The notes under the pieces were generated by a model. It saw only the letters and a list, made by a program, of their open reading frames with translations, was not told the origin of the DNA and ran no database searches. The position numbers and the translations under genes were made by a program. Shown here piece by piece: positions 16,942 to 26,363 of a stretch of 64,000 bases of DNA. This DNA is from Haloarcula sp. DT43 (lineage in GTDB: Archaea > Halobacteriota > Halobacteria > Halobacteriales > Haloarculaceae): NCBI RefSeq assembly GCF_037078405.1, contig NZ_JAYMGZ010000002.1, positions 558,001 to 622,000 of the forward strand, read 5' to 3'. Position 1 is the first letter of the stretch, and the number at the start of each line of letters is the position of its first letter.

Positions 16942-18282
16942 ATGGAAGTCGAAATTGCGACAATTGGCGGTTACGAGGCTGTAGGCCGACAGATGACGGC
17001 CGTCCGTGCAGGGGACGACGTCGTCATCTTCGACATGGGCCTGAACCTCTCGAAGGTACTGATTCACGACAACGTCGAGACGGAACGGATGCACTCGCTG
17101 GACCTCATCGACATGGGTGCCATCCCGGACGACCGGGTCATGTCCGACCTGGAGGGCGACGTGAAGGCCATCGTGCCGACGCACGGTCACCTCGACCACA
17201 TCGGCGCGATATCCAAGCTCGCCCACCGGTACGACGCACCCATCGTCGCGACGCCGTTTACTATCGAACTCGTCAAACAGCAGATTAAGAGCGAGGAGAA
17301 GTTCGGCGTCCAGAACGACCTCGTCAAGATGGAGGCCGGCGAGACGATGTCCATCGGCGAGCGCAACGAACTGGAGTTCGTCAACGTCACTCACTCCATC
17401 ATCGACGCCATCAACCCCGTCCTCCACACGCCGGAGGGCGCGGTCGTCTACGGGCTGGACAAGCGGATGGACCACACGCCGGTCATCGGCGACCCCATCG
17501 ACATGAAGCGGTTCCGCGAAATCGGCCGCGAGGGCGTCCTCTGTTACATCGAGGACTGTACGAACGCGGGCAAGAAGGGCCGCACGCCCTCCGAGTCCGT
17601 CGCGCGTCGCCACCTCAAGGACGTGATGGACAGCGTCGCTGACTACGACGGCGGCATCGTCGCGACGACGTTCTCCTCACACATCGCTCGTGTGAAGAGC
17701 CTCGTCGAGTTCGCCGACGACATCGGCCGCCAGCCGGTGCTGCTGGGTCGCTCGATGGAGAAGTACTCCGGCACCGCGGAGCGACTCGACTTCGTCGACT
17801 TCCCGGAGGACCTGGGCATGTATGGGCACCGCAAGTCCGTCGACCGCACGTTCAAGCGAATCATGAACGAGGGCAAGGAGAACTTCCTCCCCATCGTCAC
17901 CGGCCACCAGGGCGAACCGCGCGCGATGCTCACACGCATGGGCCGGGGCGAGACGCCCTACGAGCTAGACGACGGCGACAAGGTGCTGTTCTCGGCCCGG
18001 GTCATCCCGGAACCGACCAACGAGGGTCAGCGCTACCAGTCCGAGAAGCTCCTGGGCATGCAGGGCGCACGCATCTACGACGACATCCACGTGTCGGGCC
18101 ACCTCCGCGAGGAGGGCCACTACGAGATGCTCGAAGCGCTCCAGCCCAAGAACGTCATCCCGGCCCACCAGAGCCTCGAAGGGTTCGCACCGTACGTCGA
18201 CCTCGCGGAAAACATGGGCTACAAAGCCGGGCGGGACCTCCACATCACCCGCAACGGCAACATGATAAAGCTCACCGAGTAA
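16942..18282 (+). CDS. rnj: Ribonuclease J (archaeal aRNase J, beta-CASP metallo-beta-lactamase)
   Basis: A 446-residue RNase predicted to degrade RNA 5' to 3'. The zinc-binding motif [10 protein letters not shown] (about residue 80) and the second-motif aspartate in [12 protein letters not shown] belong to the metallo-beta-lactamase core. The beta-CASP insert spans about residues 190-340, and the C-terminal [25 protein letters not shown] carries the remaining metal and RNA-binding histidines. The ATG at 16942 begins the conserved [15 protein letters not shown]. It ends four bases before the prenyl synthase gene, a frequent archaeal neighbour. Confidence 0.92.
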   Translation: MEVEIATIGGYEAVGRQMTAVRAGDDVVIFDMGLNLSKVLIHDNVETERMHSLDLIDMGAIPDDRVMSDLEGDVKAIVPTHGHLDHIGAISKLAHRYDAPIVATPFTIELVKQQIKSEEKFGVQNDLVKMEAGETMSIGERNELEFVNVTHSIIDAINPVLHTPEGAVVYGLDKRMDHTPVIGDPIDMKRFREIGREGVLCYIEDCTNAGKKGRTPSESVARRHLKDVMDSVADYDGGIVATTFSSHIARVKSLVEFADDIGRQPVLLGRSMEKYSGTAERLDFVDFPEDLGMYGHRKSVDRTFKRIMNEGKENFLPIVTGHQGEPRAMLTRMGRGETPYELDDGDKVLFSARVIPEPTNEGQRYQSEKLLGMQGARIYDDIHVSGHLREEGHYEMLEALQPKNVIPAHQSLEGFAPYVDLAENMGYKAGRDLHITRNGNMIKLTE

Positions 18283-18286
18283 ATCG

Positions 18287-19327
18287 ATGTCCGAACGCCA
18301 TCAGCAGGTCGAAGACGCGATTGTCGCCCGACGAGACCGGGTCAACGACGCCCTCCACGAGGACCTCCCGGTGCAGAAACCGGACCACCTCTACGAGGCG
18401 TCGCGCTACCTGTTGGACGCGGGCGGGAAACGACTCCGCCCGACGGTCCTGCTGCTGGTCGCGGAGTCGCTGCTCGACGTCGACCCGCTGACGGCGGCCT
18501 ACCGTGACTTCCCGACGCTCGACGGCGGGCGGGCCGACGTGATGTCGGCCGCGCTGGCCATCGAGGTCATCCAGACGTTCACGCTCATCCACGACGACAT
18601 CATGGACGACGACGCGCTCCGGCGCGGGGTGCCCGCCGTCCACAAGGAGTACGACCTCTCGACGGCGATTCTCGCCGGCGACACGCTGTACTCGAAGGCG
18701 TTCGAGTTCCTGCTCGACACGGGCGCGGCCCCAGAGCGGACCGTCGCCGCGAACAAGCGACTCGCGACGACGTGTACCCGCATCTGCGAGGGCCAGTCCC
18801 TGGACATCGAGTTCGAGCAACGCGACGTAGTCACGCCCGAGGAGTATCTGGAGATGGTCGAACTCAAGACGGCCGTGCTGTACGGCGCGGCCGCCTCGAT
18901 TCCGGCCACGCTGCTGGGGGCCGACGAGGCGACCGTCGACGCCCTGTACAACTACGGGCTCGACGTGGGTCGTGCGTTCCAGATTCAGGACGACCTGCTG
19001 GACCTGACGACCCCCTCGGAGAAGCTCGGTAAGCAGCGGGGCTCTGACCTCGTGGAGAACAAGCAGACGCTCGTGACGCTGCACGCCCGCCAGCAGGGCG
19101 TCGACGTCGGCGAACTCATCGACACGAACTCCGTCGAGGCGGTCTCGGAGGCCGAAATCGACGCCGCCGTCGAGCGCCTGCGGGAGGTGGGCTCTATCGA
19201 GTACGCCCGCCAGACCGGCCAGGACCTCATCGCGAGCGGCAAGCAGAACCTCGAAGTCCTGCCGGACAACGAGACCCGCTACCTGCTCGAAGGCATCGCC
19301 AACTACCTCGTCGAGCGCGACTACTGA
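18287..19327 (+). CDS. idsA: Geranylgeranyl/farnesyl diphosphate synthase (polyprenyl synthetase)
   Basis: A 346-residue all-helical trans-prenyltransferase that condenses isopentenyl diphosphate with allylic diphosphates to make the C15 and C20 precursors of archaeal lipids. The first aspartate-rich motif is HDDIMDD (Asp103, Asp104, Asp107), the second is FQIQDDLLDLT, and GGKRLRPTVLLL near residue 45 binds diphosphate. Product length cannot be decided by eye. It lies four bases after RNase J and ends with a GC-rich hairpin plus T tract. Confidence 0.94.
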   Translation: MSERHQQVEDAIVARRDRVNDALHEDLPVQKPDHLYEASRYLLDAGGKRLRPTVLLLVAESLLDVDPLTAAYRDFPTLDGGRADVMSAALAIEVIQTFTLIHDDIMDDDALRRGVPAVHKEYDLSTAILAGDTLYSKAFEFLLDTGAAPERTVAANKRLATTCTRICEGQSLDIEFEQRDVVTPEEYLEMVELKTAVLYGAAASIPATLLGADEATVDALYNYGLDVGRAFQIQDDLLDLTTPSEKLGKQRGSDLVENKQTLVTLHARQQGVDVGELIDTNSVEAVSEAEIDAAVERLREVGSIEYARQTGQDLIASGKQNLEVLPDNETRYLLEGIANYLVERDY

Positions 19328-19348
19328 GGGCCCCCGAGGCCCCCTTTT
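19328..19348 (+). terminator. Hairpin and T tract after idsA
   Basis: GGGCC (19328-19332) pairs with GGCCC (19338-19342) around CCCGA, then CC and TTTT (19345-19348). It starts right after the idsA stop and ends the RNase J/idsA transcript before ArsA. Confidence 0.55.
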
Positions 19349-19416
19349 GCAGTCGTCCACCCGATCCCGACAGCCACTGGTCAGCAACTAAGACGCGTCG
19401 CGCCCTAGCGACGCTC

Positions 19417-20352
19417 GTGACTCGATTCGTCCTCTACGGCGGCAAGGGCGGCGTCGGCAAGACGACGGTGGCGGCGGCATCGGGCCACCGCCTGGCAGCG
19501 GCGGGCCACGAGACGCTCGTCGTTTCGACGGACCCCGCACACTCGCTGGGCGACGCCGTCGAAGCCGAGGTCGGCGGCGACCCGACGGAAATCCGGTCGG
19601 GGTTGTGGGGCGTCGAGGTGGACCCACAGACCGGCATCGACCGCTACCGCTCGCTGTTCGAGGCGCTGGCGGCGGAGTTCTCCGACGCCGGCATCAGGCT
19701 GGACGAAGACGAGGTCGCGGCGCTGTTCACGTCGGGCGTGATGCCCGGCAGCGACGAGCTGGCGGCTATCGAGGGCATGGCGACGTACGTCGAAAGCGAC
19801 CGCTGGGACCGCGTGGTGTTCGACACCGCCCCGACCGGCCACACGCTCCGCCTGCTCGACCTCCCGTCGGTGATGGACCGCGGCGTGGCGACGGCGATGG
19901 ACCTGCGCGACCAGGTCCGCCGGAAGGCCAACACCGCGCGGACCATGTTCTTCGGCCCGATGGCCGGCCGGCGAGACGACGGCCCCGACGACTTCACCGC
20001 GATGCGCAAGCGGATGGACCGCGTCGGGAGGGTGTTGCGGGACCCGGAACAGACCGAATTCCGCGTCGTCACCGTCCCCGAGACGATGGCCGTCCGTGAG
20101 TCCGAGCGGCTGGTCGGGCGGCTCCGCGAGTTCGAGGTCCCCGTGACGACGCTCGTCGTGAACAAGGTCATCGAGGACGCCGGCGACTGCGACCGCTGTC
20201 GCGCGAAGCGGGCCGATCAGGAGGCAGCCATCGGGACCCTGCGTGACGCGCTGCCCGACCTCGACGTGTGGACGATTCCCGACCAGTCCGGCGAGGTGAC
20301 TGGGCTGGCGGCGCTGGAACGGGTCGCGGAATCGCTGGCTGCCGTGGACTGA
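19417..20352 (+). CDS. ArsA/Get3 family ATPase
   Basis: A 311-residue P-loop ATPase related to arsenite pump ATPase ArsA and tail-anchored protein targeting factor Get3. The deviant Walker A GGKGGVGKTTVAAASG is at residues 6-21, STDPAHSLGDA is the switch I/A-loop signature, and DTAPTGHTLRLLDLP is switch II. A CDRCRAKRADQ segment near residue 266 carries a CxxC that could bind metal or zinc at a dimer interface as in Get3. It has one ATPase domain. GTG at 19417 is chosen because AACTAAGAC about 26 bases upstream fits a leaderless start. Cargo is unknown; no arsenic genes are nearby. Confidence 0.88.
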   Translation: MTRFVLYGGKGGVGKTTVAAASGHRLAAAGHETLVVSTDPAHSLGDAVEAEVGGDPTEIRSGLWGVEVDPQTGIDRYRSLFEALAAEFSDAGIRLDEDEVAALFTSGVMPGSDELAAIEGMATYVESDRWDRVVFDTAPTGHTLRLLDLPSVMDRGVATAMDLRDQVRRKANTARTMFFGPMAGRRDDGPDDFTAMRKRMDRVGRVLRDPEQTEFRVVTVPETMAVRESERLVGRLREFEVPVTTLVVNKVIEDAGDCDRCRAKRADQEAAIGTLRDALPDLDVWTIPDQSGEVTGLAALERVAESLAAVD

Positions 20353-20428
20353 CCGCTCCCCGGTGCGAGTGAATCAGTCTGCGTTGAATACGCGGCCGGT
20401 GTGTGACTCGATACTCCGGTCAGCACCG

Positions 20429-21418
20429 TCACTCGGTCGTGTCGACGTCGGTGATTTCGAACTGCGCTCCGCCGGTTTCACTCTCGGTGACACTGATGTC
20501 CCACCCCTGGGCAACGACGTTTCTTCGGACGAGATGGAGGCCGAGGCCCGTCCCGTCACCGAGAGTGTACTTGCGTTCGAATACCCGCCCACGCTCGCTT
20601 TCGGGTATGCCGGTCCCGTTGTCGGCGACGTAGAAGCCGTCCTCCAGGTCGCCAACCGTGACGGTCACTCCCCTGCCCCCGTGTTCGACGGCGTTCCCCA
20701 GGAGATTATCGAAGATAGGCTTCAACCGGGACGGGATAGCCGTAACCGTCCGGTCTGTTTCGAGGACGAGCGTCTCGTTGGTCGTATCAATCGTCTGCCA
20801 GCACCACTTCGCCATCTCCGCGAGGGCAATATCCTCGACCGTCCCCGCGTTCTCCCCGTCCCGTGCGAGCGCTAACTGGTCGTCGACTGTCTCGGACGCC
20901 CGCTCGACGGCGTTGCTCACGACATCGAGGTAGCTACTGTCGCACTCCTCGCGCGCGAGTTTCAAGTTCGCACGGGCGACGCCCAGTGGGTTCCTGAGGT
21001 CGTGGCTCACCTGCTCGGCGAACTCCTCCAACTGCTCCGTCTGCTGCTCGAATAGTCGTTCGTACTGGCGCTGTGCTGTCGCATCCCGGACGACTTTCGC
21101 AAACCCACTGAGTGCGCCGGACTCATCGAACAGCGCGGTGAGGGAGAACTCCGCCCAGAACCGCTCCCCGTCTTTCCGGACGCGCCAGCCCTGTCCTTTT
21201 ATCGCACCCTCGTTTTCGGCACGAGCCAGTAACTGTTCTGGTGCCCCCGTAGATATCGCGTCGTCGACAAAAAACGTCCGGTAGTGCGTTCCGAGTATCT
21301 CGCTTCGGGAATACCCCTTGATACGTTCGGCCCCCGCATTCCACGTAGCGACGCGGCCGTCCGGCCCCATCTCGAAAATCGCGTAGTGTTCGATATCCGC
21401 TACAAAATCAAAACTCAT
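20429..21418 (-). CDS. PAS domain sensor histidine kinase
   Basis: A compact 329-residue soluble kinase. One PAS domain (about 5-118; YAIFEMGPDGRVATWNAGAERIKGY) is followed by HisKA with His139 (EQVSHDLRNPLG) and a HATPase domain (FDNLLGNAVEHGG, ADNGTGIPE, GDGTGLGLHLV). The PAS lacks the LOV cysteine motif. Its kinase core closely resembles the C-terminus of the LOV-kinase at 11283-13481 (both contain VTVTVGDL then GFYVAD), so the two look like paralogues. TTTTTATC about 28 bases upstream on this strand supports the ATG at 21418. No response regulator is adjacent. Confidence 0.9.
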   Translation of the reverse strand: MSFDFVADIEHYAIFEMGPDGRVATWNAGAERIKGYSRSEILGTHYRTFFVDDAISTGAPEQLLARAENEGAIKGQGWRVRKDGERFWAEFSLTALFDESGALSGFAKVVRDATAQRQYERLFEQQTEQLEEFAEQVSHDLRNPLGVARANLKLAREECDSSYLDVVSNAVERASETVDDQLALARDGENAGTVEDIALAEMAKWCWQTIDTTNETLVLETDRTVTAIPSRLKPIFDNLLGNAVEHGGRGVTVTVGDLEDGFYVADNGTGIPESERGRVFERKYTLGDGTGLGLHLVRRNVVAQGWDISVTESETGGAQFEITDVDTTE

Positions 21419-21676
21419 GTCGGGTATTTAAACTCTACACGCAGATAAAAACTCTCGCATGCTGGATACCAAACGTACGATAATGGGGACCGACCGCCGG
21501 TGAACGAACGGAGAGACGAGGTGTGGGACCCGCCGTCCGCCCCTTTCAGTACGGTGGTGGACTGAATTGCCCGAACCGGTGCCGACGGGCGGACGGACAC
21601 TGTCTCCTGACGCCCTGTCCTCAGTCGCTAGCCGAACCCGACGGCGTTTTGACCCTCCCAGTCGCAGGTCCCGGTA
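21419..21676. other. 258-base gap between divergent PAS kinase and gltX
   Basis: It contains the kinase promoter on the minus strand (TATA-like at about 21442-21450) and, near its right end, GCGTTTTGAC about 25 bases before the gltX ATG. The middle shows no gene or repeat I can support. Confidence 0.4.
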
Positions 21677-23416
21677 ATGGACGACGAGTTGCGAGACCGA
21701 ATCAGGGAGGCGGCGGAGACGAGCGCCCTCCTCAACGCGGTCAAACACGACAGCGAGGCACAGGTCGGCGCGATAATGGGACCGCTCATGGGCGAGAACC
21801 CCGAGTTCCGCGAGCACGGCGACGAGATTCCGGGCGTCATCGCGCCGGTCGTCGAGCGGGTCAACGGCATGGACGCCGACGAGCGACGCGAACGGCTGGC
21901 CGAACTCGCCCCCGAGAAGCTCGAAGAACTGGAGGCCGAGGACGAGGGCGAGGACCACCCGCTGCCGGACCTGCCCAACGCCGACGACTACGACACCGTT
22001 CGGATGCGCGTCGCCCCCAACCCCAACGGCCCGTGGCACATCGGCCACGCGCGGATGGCGGCTGTCGTCGGCACGTACAAGGACCGCTACGACGGTGAGT
22101 TCATCTGCCGCTTCGACGACACCGACCCCGAGACGAAGCGTCCCGACTTGGACGCCTACGACGCCATCCTCGACGCCATCGGCTATCTGGGCTTCGAACC
22201 GGACGACGTGGTGAACGCCAGCGACCGCGTCGAGACGTACTACGAGTACGCCCGCGACCTCATCGAGAAGGGCGGGGCCTACACCTGCTCGTGCCCGCAG
22301 GGCGAGTTCTCCGACCTGAAGAACAGCGGCGAGGCCTGTCCCCACCGCGAGAAGGACGCCGAGACCACCCGCGAGGAGTTTGAGGCGATGGTCGACGGCG
22401 AGTACGACAGCGGCGAGATGGTCCTGCGGGTCCGGACCGACATCACCCACAAGAACCCCGCCCTGCGGGACTTCGTGGCCTTCCGCATCGTCGACACGCC
22501 ACACCCGCGCGAGGAGGCGGCGGAGTACCGCTGCTGGCCCATGCTCGACTTCCAGAGCGGACTGGACGACCACCTGCTCGGCGTGACACACATCATCCGC
22601 GGCATCGACCTCCAGGACTCCGCGAAGCGCCAGCAGTTCGTCTACGACTACTTCGGCTGGGAGTACCCCGAGGTCATCCACTGGGGCCACGTCCAGGTCG
22701 ACGAGTACGACGTGCCGCTGTCCACGTCGAGCATCGCTGAGCTCATCGAGACCGGCGAGCTAGCGGGCTGGGACGACCCGCGCGCGCCGACCGTCGCTAG
22801 CCTCGAACGGCGCGGCATCCGCGGCGAAGCCGTCGTCGACGCGATGATTCAACTGGGCACGTCCACCTCGAACGTCGACCTCGCGATGTCCGCTATCTAC
22901 TCGAACAACCGCGACCTCGTCGACGACGCCTCGGACCGGGCGTTCTTCGTCCGCGACGACGACGCCCACGGCGGTCTCGTCGAGCGCCAGGTCGTCGGCG
23001 GTCCCGACGCCGGCGAGCCGCCGCTGCACCCCGACTTCGAGGAGCGGGGCCGCCGCGAGATTCCGGTCGTGGGGGGCGTGGCCGTCGAGGGTGACGACCT
23101 GCCGCCCCACGGCGAGCGCGTCTGGCTCAAGGGCTACGGCTGCGTGCGCCACACCCGCGACGCCTTCGAGTACACCGGCGACGACATCGACGCCGTCCGG
23201 GAGGAGGGCGTCGACGTGATTCACTGGGCCCCCGCCGACGGTCCCGCCGTCCGCCTGCGGACCATGGACGGCGACGTGACCGGCGTGGCCGAACCCGGAC
23301 TGCTCGGCTACGACGCCGACGCGGTCGTCCAGTTCGAACGCATCGGGTTCGCCCGCCTCGACGACGTGGCCGAGGCTCCCGACACGGAGTCCGTCGCGTA
23401 CTTCACTCACCCCTGA
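21677..23416 (+). CDS. gltX: Glutamyl-tRNA synthetase (archaeal, non-discriminating type expected)
   Basis: A 579-residue class I aminoacyl-tRNA synthetase. An N-terminal helical region (residues 1-100) typical of archaeal GluRS precedes the HIGH motif (RVAPNPNGPWHIGHARM). The catalytic core has FICRFDDTDPETKRPDLDAY, and the KMSKS-like loop reads DVPLSTSSIAEL. A GlnRS-type beta-barrel anticodon-binding region forms the C-terminus (HGERVWLKGYGCVR). Archaea of this group usually charge both tRNA-Glu and tRNA-Gln with glutamate and amidate the latter with GatDE; no amidotransferase lies here. A T-rich element about 25 bases upstream fits a leaderless start. Confidence 0.95.
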   Translation: MDDELRDRIREAAETSALLNAVKHDSEAQVGAIMGPLMGENPEFREHGDEIPGVIAPVVERVNGMDADERRERLAELAPEKLEELEAEDEGEDHPLPDLPNADDYDTVRMRVAPNPNGPWHIGHARMAAVVGTYKDRYDGEFICRFDDTDPETKRPDLDAYDAILDAIGYLGFEPDDVVNASDRVETYYEYARDLIEKGGAYTCSCPQGEFSDLKNSGEACPHREKDAETTREEFEAMVDGEYDSGEMVLRVRTDITHKNPALRDFVAFRIVDTPHPREEAAEYRCWPMLDFQSGLDDHLLGVTHIIRGIDLQDSAKRQQFVYDYFGWEYPEVIHWGHVQVDEYDVPLSTSSIAELIETGELAGWDDPRAPTVASLERRGIRGEAVVDAMIQLGTSTSNVDLAMSAIYSNNRDLVDDASDRAFFVRDDDAHGGLVERQVVGGPDAGEPPLHPDFEERGRREIPVVGGVAVEGDDLPPHGERVWLKGYGCVRHTRDAFEYTGDDIDAVREEGVDVIHWAPADGPAVRLRTMDGDVTGVAEPGLLGYDADAVVQFERIGFARLDDVAEAPDTESVAYFTHP

Positions 23417-23422
23417 CTGCCG

Positions 23423-23869
23423 TCACGGCCGCCCGGCAGCCGGTTCCCTGGCCCGGCTCGCGGCTTCGATGCCGCTGAACTCGAAGCGAGCGCCGCCGTC
23501 TTCGCCCTCGGTAATCGTCAGCTCCCAGCCGTGGGCCTCGGCCCCAGCGAGGAGTGACTCGGCCGCCGGGTTCGCGTGGCTGATACGGCCGTCGGTATCG
23601 ACGACGAGCGCTCCGTCGCCCATCTGTTCCACGATAGTCTCCTGTGCGGCCGGAACCGGGTCGAGCGTCTCGAACGTGTACAGCCCCGTCGTCATCGCCA
23701 GCCCGGAGATGCCCCAGGCGAAAATCGTGGCGTCCTCGGGGACCTGGAGAAAGTACTGCTGGCTCAGCGCGACCGTCCAGGGGGCCAGCGCCGCGACGAG
23801 GACGGCCGCGGCCTGTGTCCGGTACAGGTGCCGAGAGCGGACGAACAGCTGGACCAGCACGAGCCGCAC
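23423..23869 (-). pseudogene. Remnant of a 7TM-PAS histidine kinase, truncated and internally deleted
   Basis: The 148-codon reading joins three pieces of a longer kinase. First come the last transmembrane helices of an N-terminal seven-helix sensor (AAAVLVAALAPWTVALSQQY; ATIFAWGISGLAMTTGLYTF). Next is the opening of a PAS domain (DGALVVDTDGRISHANPAAESLLAGA). Then it passes straight into the last strand of a HATPase domain (HGWELTITEGEDGGARFEFSGIE). The rest of PAS, all of HisKA and nearly all of HATPase are missing, as are the first helices. It lies head-on to the end of gltX with a 6-base gap. I read it as decayed, although the frame is still open. Confidence 0.7.
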
Positions 23870-23939
23870 AAACGCACAGCGACGGAGTGTCGGGTAGTGA
23901 GACGGCGACGCGTCCGTTGCGTCGGAGTGCCGATAGCGT

Positions 23940-23950
23940 CGGGCTTAAGC
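23940..23950 (+). promoter_or_regulatory. TATA region of the esterase gene
   Basis: The palindrome GGGCTTAAGCCC is centred about 28 bases before the GTG at 23974 and is the only AT-rich site in the gap. It supports the GTG start and a leaderless mRNA. Confidence 0.45.
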
Positions 23951-23973
23951 CCGTGACGGCCCGACCGTCGCCC

Positions 23974-24924
23974 GTGACAGACCCTGCTCCCGAGTCGGTG
24001 ACCGTCCAGCGCGACATCCCGTTCCAGGAGGCGGACGGCGAGACGCTGACGCTCGACCTGTACGACTCGCCGGCGGCCAGCGGCCCGAAGCCGGTCGCCG
24101 TGCTCGTCCGCGGCGGCGCGTTCGCGTTCGGCGACAAGGGCGAGTTCGCCCGGCACGCGCTCGACCTCGCGGCGGACGGCTTCCTCGTCGTCGAGCCCCA
24201 GTACCGCCTCGCGCCGGAGTGGACCTTCCCGGCGGCGCTGGTGGACGTGAAGGCCGCTATCGAGTGGGCCCGGTCGGAGGGCGAGGGCTACGGCGCTGAC
24301 ACCGACCGCATCGTCGGCGTCGGCCACTCGGCAGGGGCGAATCTCGTCGTTCTGGCCGCGCTGACGGCCGACGAGCCCGGGTTCGAACCCGAACTGTACC
24401 CCGGCGCGTCCTCCCACCTGTCGGCCGCCGTCGGCTACGCCGGGGTGTACGACTTCCGCTCGCTCGACGCCGCGACGGGCGAGGGCGAGCGGTTCCACCG
24501 CCAGTACCTCGGCGGCGGACCCGACGACGAGCCCGCGGCCTACGACCTGGCCTCGCCGGTCGCACAGGCCGACACCGACGCGCCGCCGATACTGTTGCTC
24601 CACGGCACCGAGGACGAGACCGTCCCGCCGTCCCAGTCCGAACTGCTGGCCGACGCCCTCGGGCCGATGACCGACGTGGTTCACGAGCCGGTGCCGGCGG
24701 ACCACGGGTTCCCGTTCCACGGCGCTCACTACGACGACGTGTACGAGCGGACCGTCGAGTTCCTCCGGGGGGTCGCTGCCGGGCCGGACGCCGCCGACGC
24801 GACCGACTCGGTCGGCGATACCGGCGGTCCCGGCGGCGACCTACCGGACCCGACAGACCGCATCGACGACTCCGGGCCGGCGGGCGGCAGGGACCCGGAC
24901 CGCCGCGACGGCCCCGGGTTCTGA
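23974..24924 (+). CDS. Alpha/beta hydrolase (HSL/BD-FAE-like esterase)
   Basis: A 316-residue predicted carboxylesterase. The oxyanion-hole region reads VRGGAFAFGDKGEF where relatives have HGGG, so a position normally His is Arg. The nucleophile elbow is GVGHSAGANLVVLA, the acid is likely in LLHGTEDETVP, and the histidine in VPADHGFPFHG. After about residue 270 the protein ends in a Gly/Asp/Pro-rich low-complexity tail. No signal peptide is present. An alternative in-frame GTG lies seven codons upstream, but the TATA position favours 23974. Substrate unknown. Confidence 0.85.
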   Translation: MTDPAPESVTVQRDIPFQEADGETLTLDLYDSPAASGPKPVAVLVRGGAFAFGDKGEFARHALDLAADGFLVVEPQYRLAPEWTFPAALVDVKAAIEWARSEGEGYGADTDRIVGVGHSAGANLVVLAALTADEPGFEPELYPGASSHLSAAVGYAGVYDFRSLDAATGEGERFHRQYLGGGPDDEPAAYDLASPVAQADTDAPPILLLHGTEDETVPPSQSELLADALGPMTDVVHEPVPADHGFPFHGAHYDDVYERTVEFLRGVAAGPDAADATDSVGDTGGPGGDLPDPTDRIDDSGPAGGRDPDRRDGPGF

Positions 24925-24961
24925 CGGCGAGGTCGAAAAGTTAAGTAGCTCCCAAAGATGA

Positions 24962-25303
<342 letters not shown>

Positions 25304-25456
25304 GACCCTCTAACCGTTCCTTCTGCGAGAGTACAGCCTCTGACGCCGCGTACGGACTCGTTTGCTAGCTGTCAGTCGCCGACGGATTCCACGTCGCTCG
25401 CTTCTCGTCGCCACTGGGACGGGTGCGCTTACCTGTCACTCGGAATTGTAAACATA

Positions 25457-25466
25457 CATTTATTAT
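25457..25466 (+). promoter_or_regulatory. Promoter of the fixABC operon
   Basis: CATTTATTATAG is a strong TATA element in a locally AT-rich stretch. Transcription should begin near 25488, leaving a leader of about 19 bases that contains GAGGG (25492-25496), a possible Shine-Dalgarno ten bases before the ATG. Confidence 0.55.
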
Positions 25467-25506
25467 AGAATCATGTGTGAGATACACTCACGAGGGTCGT
25501 GATACC

Positions 25507-26361
25507 ATGCATACTGTCGTCATGACGAAAGGCGTCCCGGACTTCCGGGAGGGACAGGTATCGTTCGACGAGGAGGGTCATCTCGAACGGGGGAAGACAC
25601 CGACGGTGATGAACCCCAACGACAAGCACGCGCTGCGGGCCGCGTTCCAGACGAAAGTCCGCAACGGCGGGCACGTCTCGCTGATGAGCATGGGCCCGCC
25701 GGGCTACGAGGAGGTCCTCCAGGAGGGAATGGCGGACGTGTACGCCGACGACCTCTATCTCCTCTCGGACCGCGAGATGGGCGCGGCCGACACGTGGGCG
25801 ACGGCGATGACGGTCGCCAGCGGCCTCCAGAAACTGGAGACGGAGCCCGACCTCGTGTTCGCGGGCTTCAAGACGGCCGACGGTGAGACCGGTCACACCG
25901 GGCCACAGACCTGCTGGTGTCTCGACTGGCCGATAATCACGCACGTCCTCTCGCTGGATATCGACGAGGACGCGCGGACCGTGCGGGCCAAACGCCTGGT
26001 CGACGGCGACATCTCCGAAATCGAGACGGTCGAGGCGCCGATGCCGTGTTTCATCGTCGCCGACCCGGAGTTCGAACCCACTTACCGGCGGGCCAGTCAC
26101 CGGCTGAAACACAAGGACCTCCGCGAGGAGACGACTGAGCGAGCCGAAGACTACGAGGATCACCTGACGGTCTGGGACCACACCGATCTCAATCTGGACC
26201 CGGACTACATCGGGCTGGACGGCTCGCCGACCATCGTCGCCGGCGTCGACCCGATCCCGAAGGCCCCCTCTGAGCGAGAGGCGACGGTTATCGACGCCGG
26301 CGCGGACGAGGCCATGGAACAGGTCGTGGACGAACTCGCGCCGTACGCGGCGGGTGACTGA
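25507..26361 (+). CDS. fixA: Electron transfer flavoprotein beta subunit (FixA/EtfB)
   Basis: A 284-residue small subunit of the ETF heterodimer. It starts HTVVMTKGVPDFREGQVSFD, has the conserved N-P-N-D-K-H helix, DRE...DTWATAMTVASGL, and the nucleotide-binding segment LVFAGFKTADGETGHTGPQ. The signature VEAPMPCFIVADPEFEPTYR lies in the usual place. The ATG at 25507 begins the family's first strand; an upstream extension adds nothing recognisable. fixB begins two bases after its stop. With FixB and FixC it should move electrons to quinone. Confidence 0.92.
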   Translation: MHTVVMTKGVPDFREGQVSFDEEGHLERGKTPTVMNPNDKHALRAAFQTKVRNGGHVSLMSMGPPGYEEVLQEGMADVYADDLYLLSDREMGAADTWATAMTVASGLQKLETEPDLVFAGFKTADGETGHTGPQTCWCLDWPIITHVLSLDIDEDARTVRAKRLVDGDISEIETVEAPMPCFIVADPEFEPTYRRASHRLKHKDLREETTERAEDYEDHLTVWDHTDLNLDPDYIGLDGSPTIVAGVDPIPKAPSEREATVIDAGADEAMEQVVDELAPYAAGD

Positions 26362-26363
26362 CG

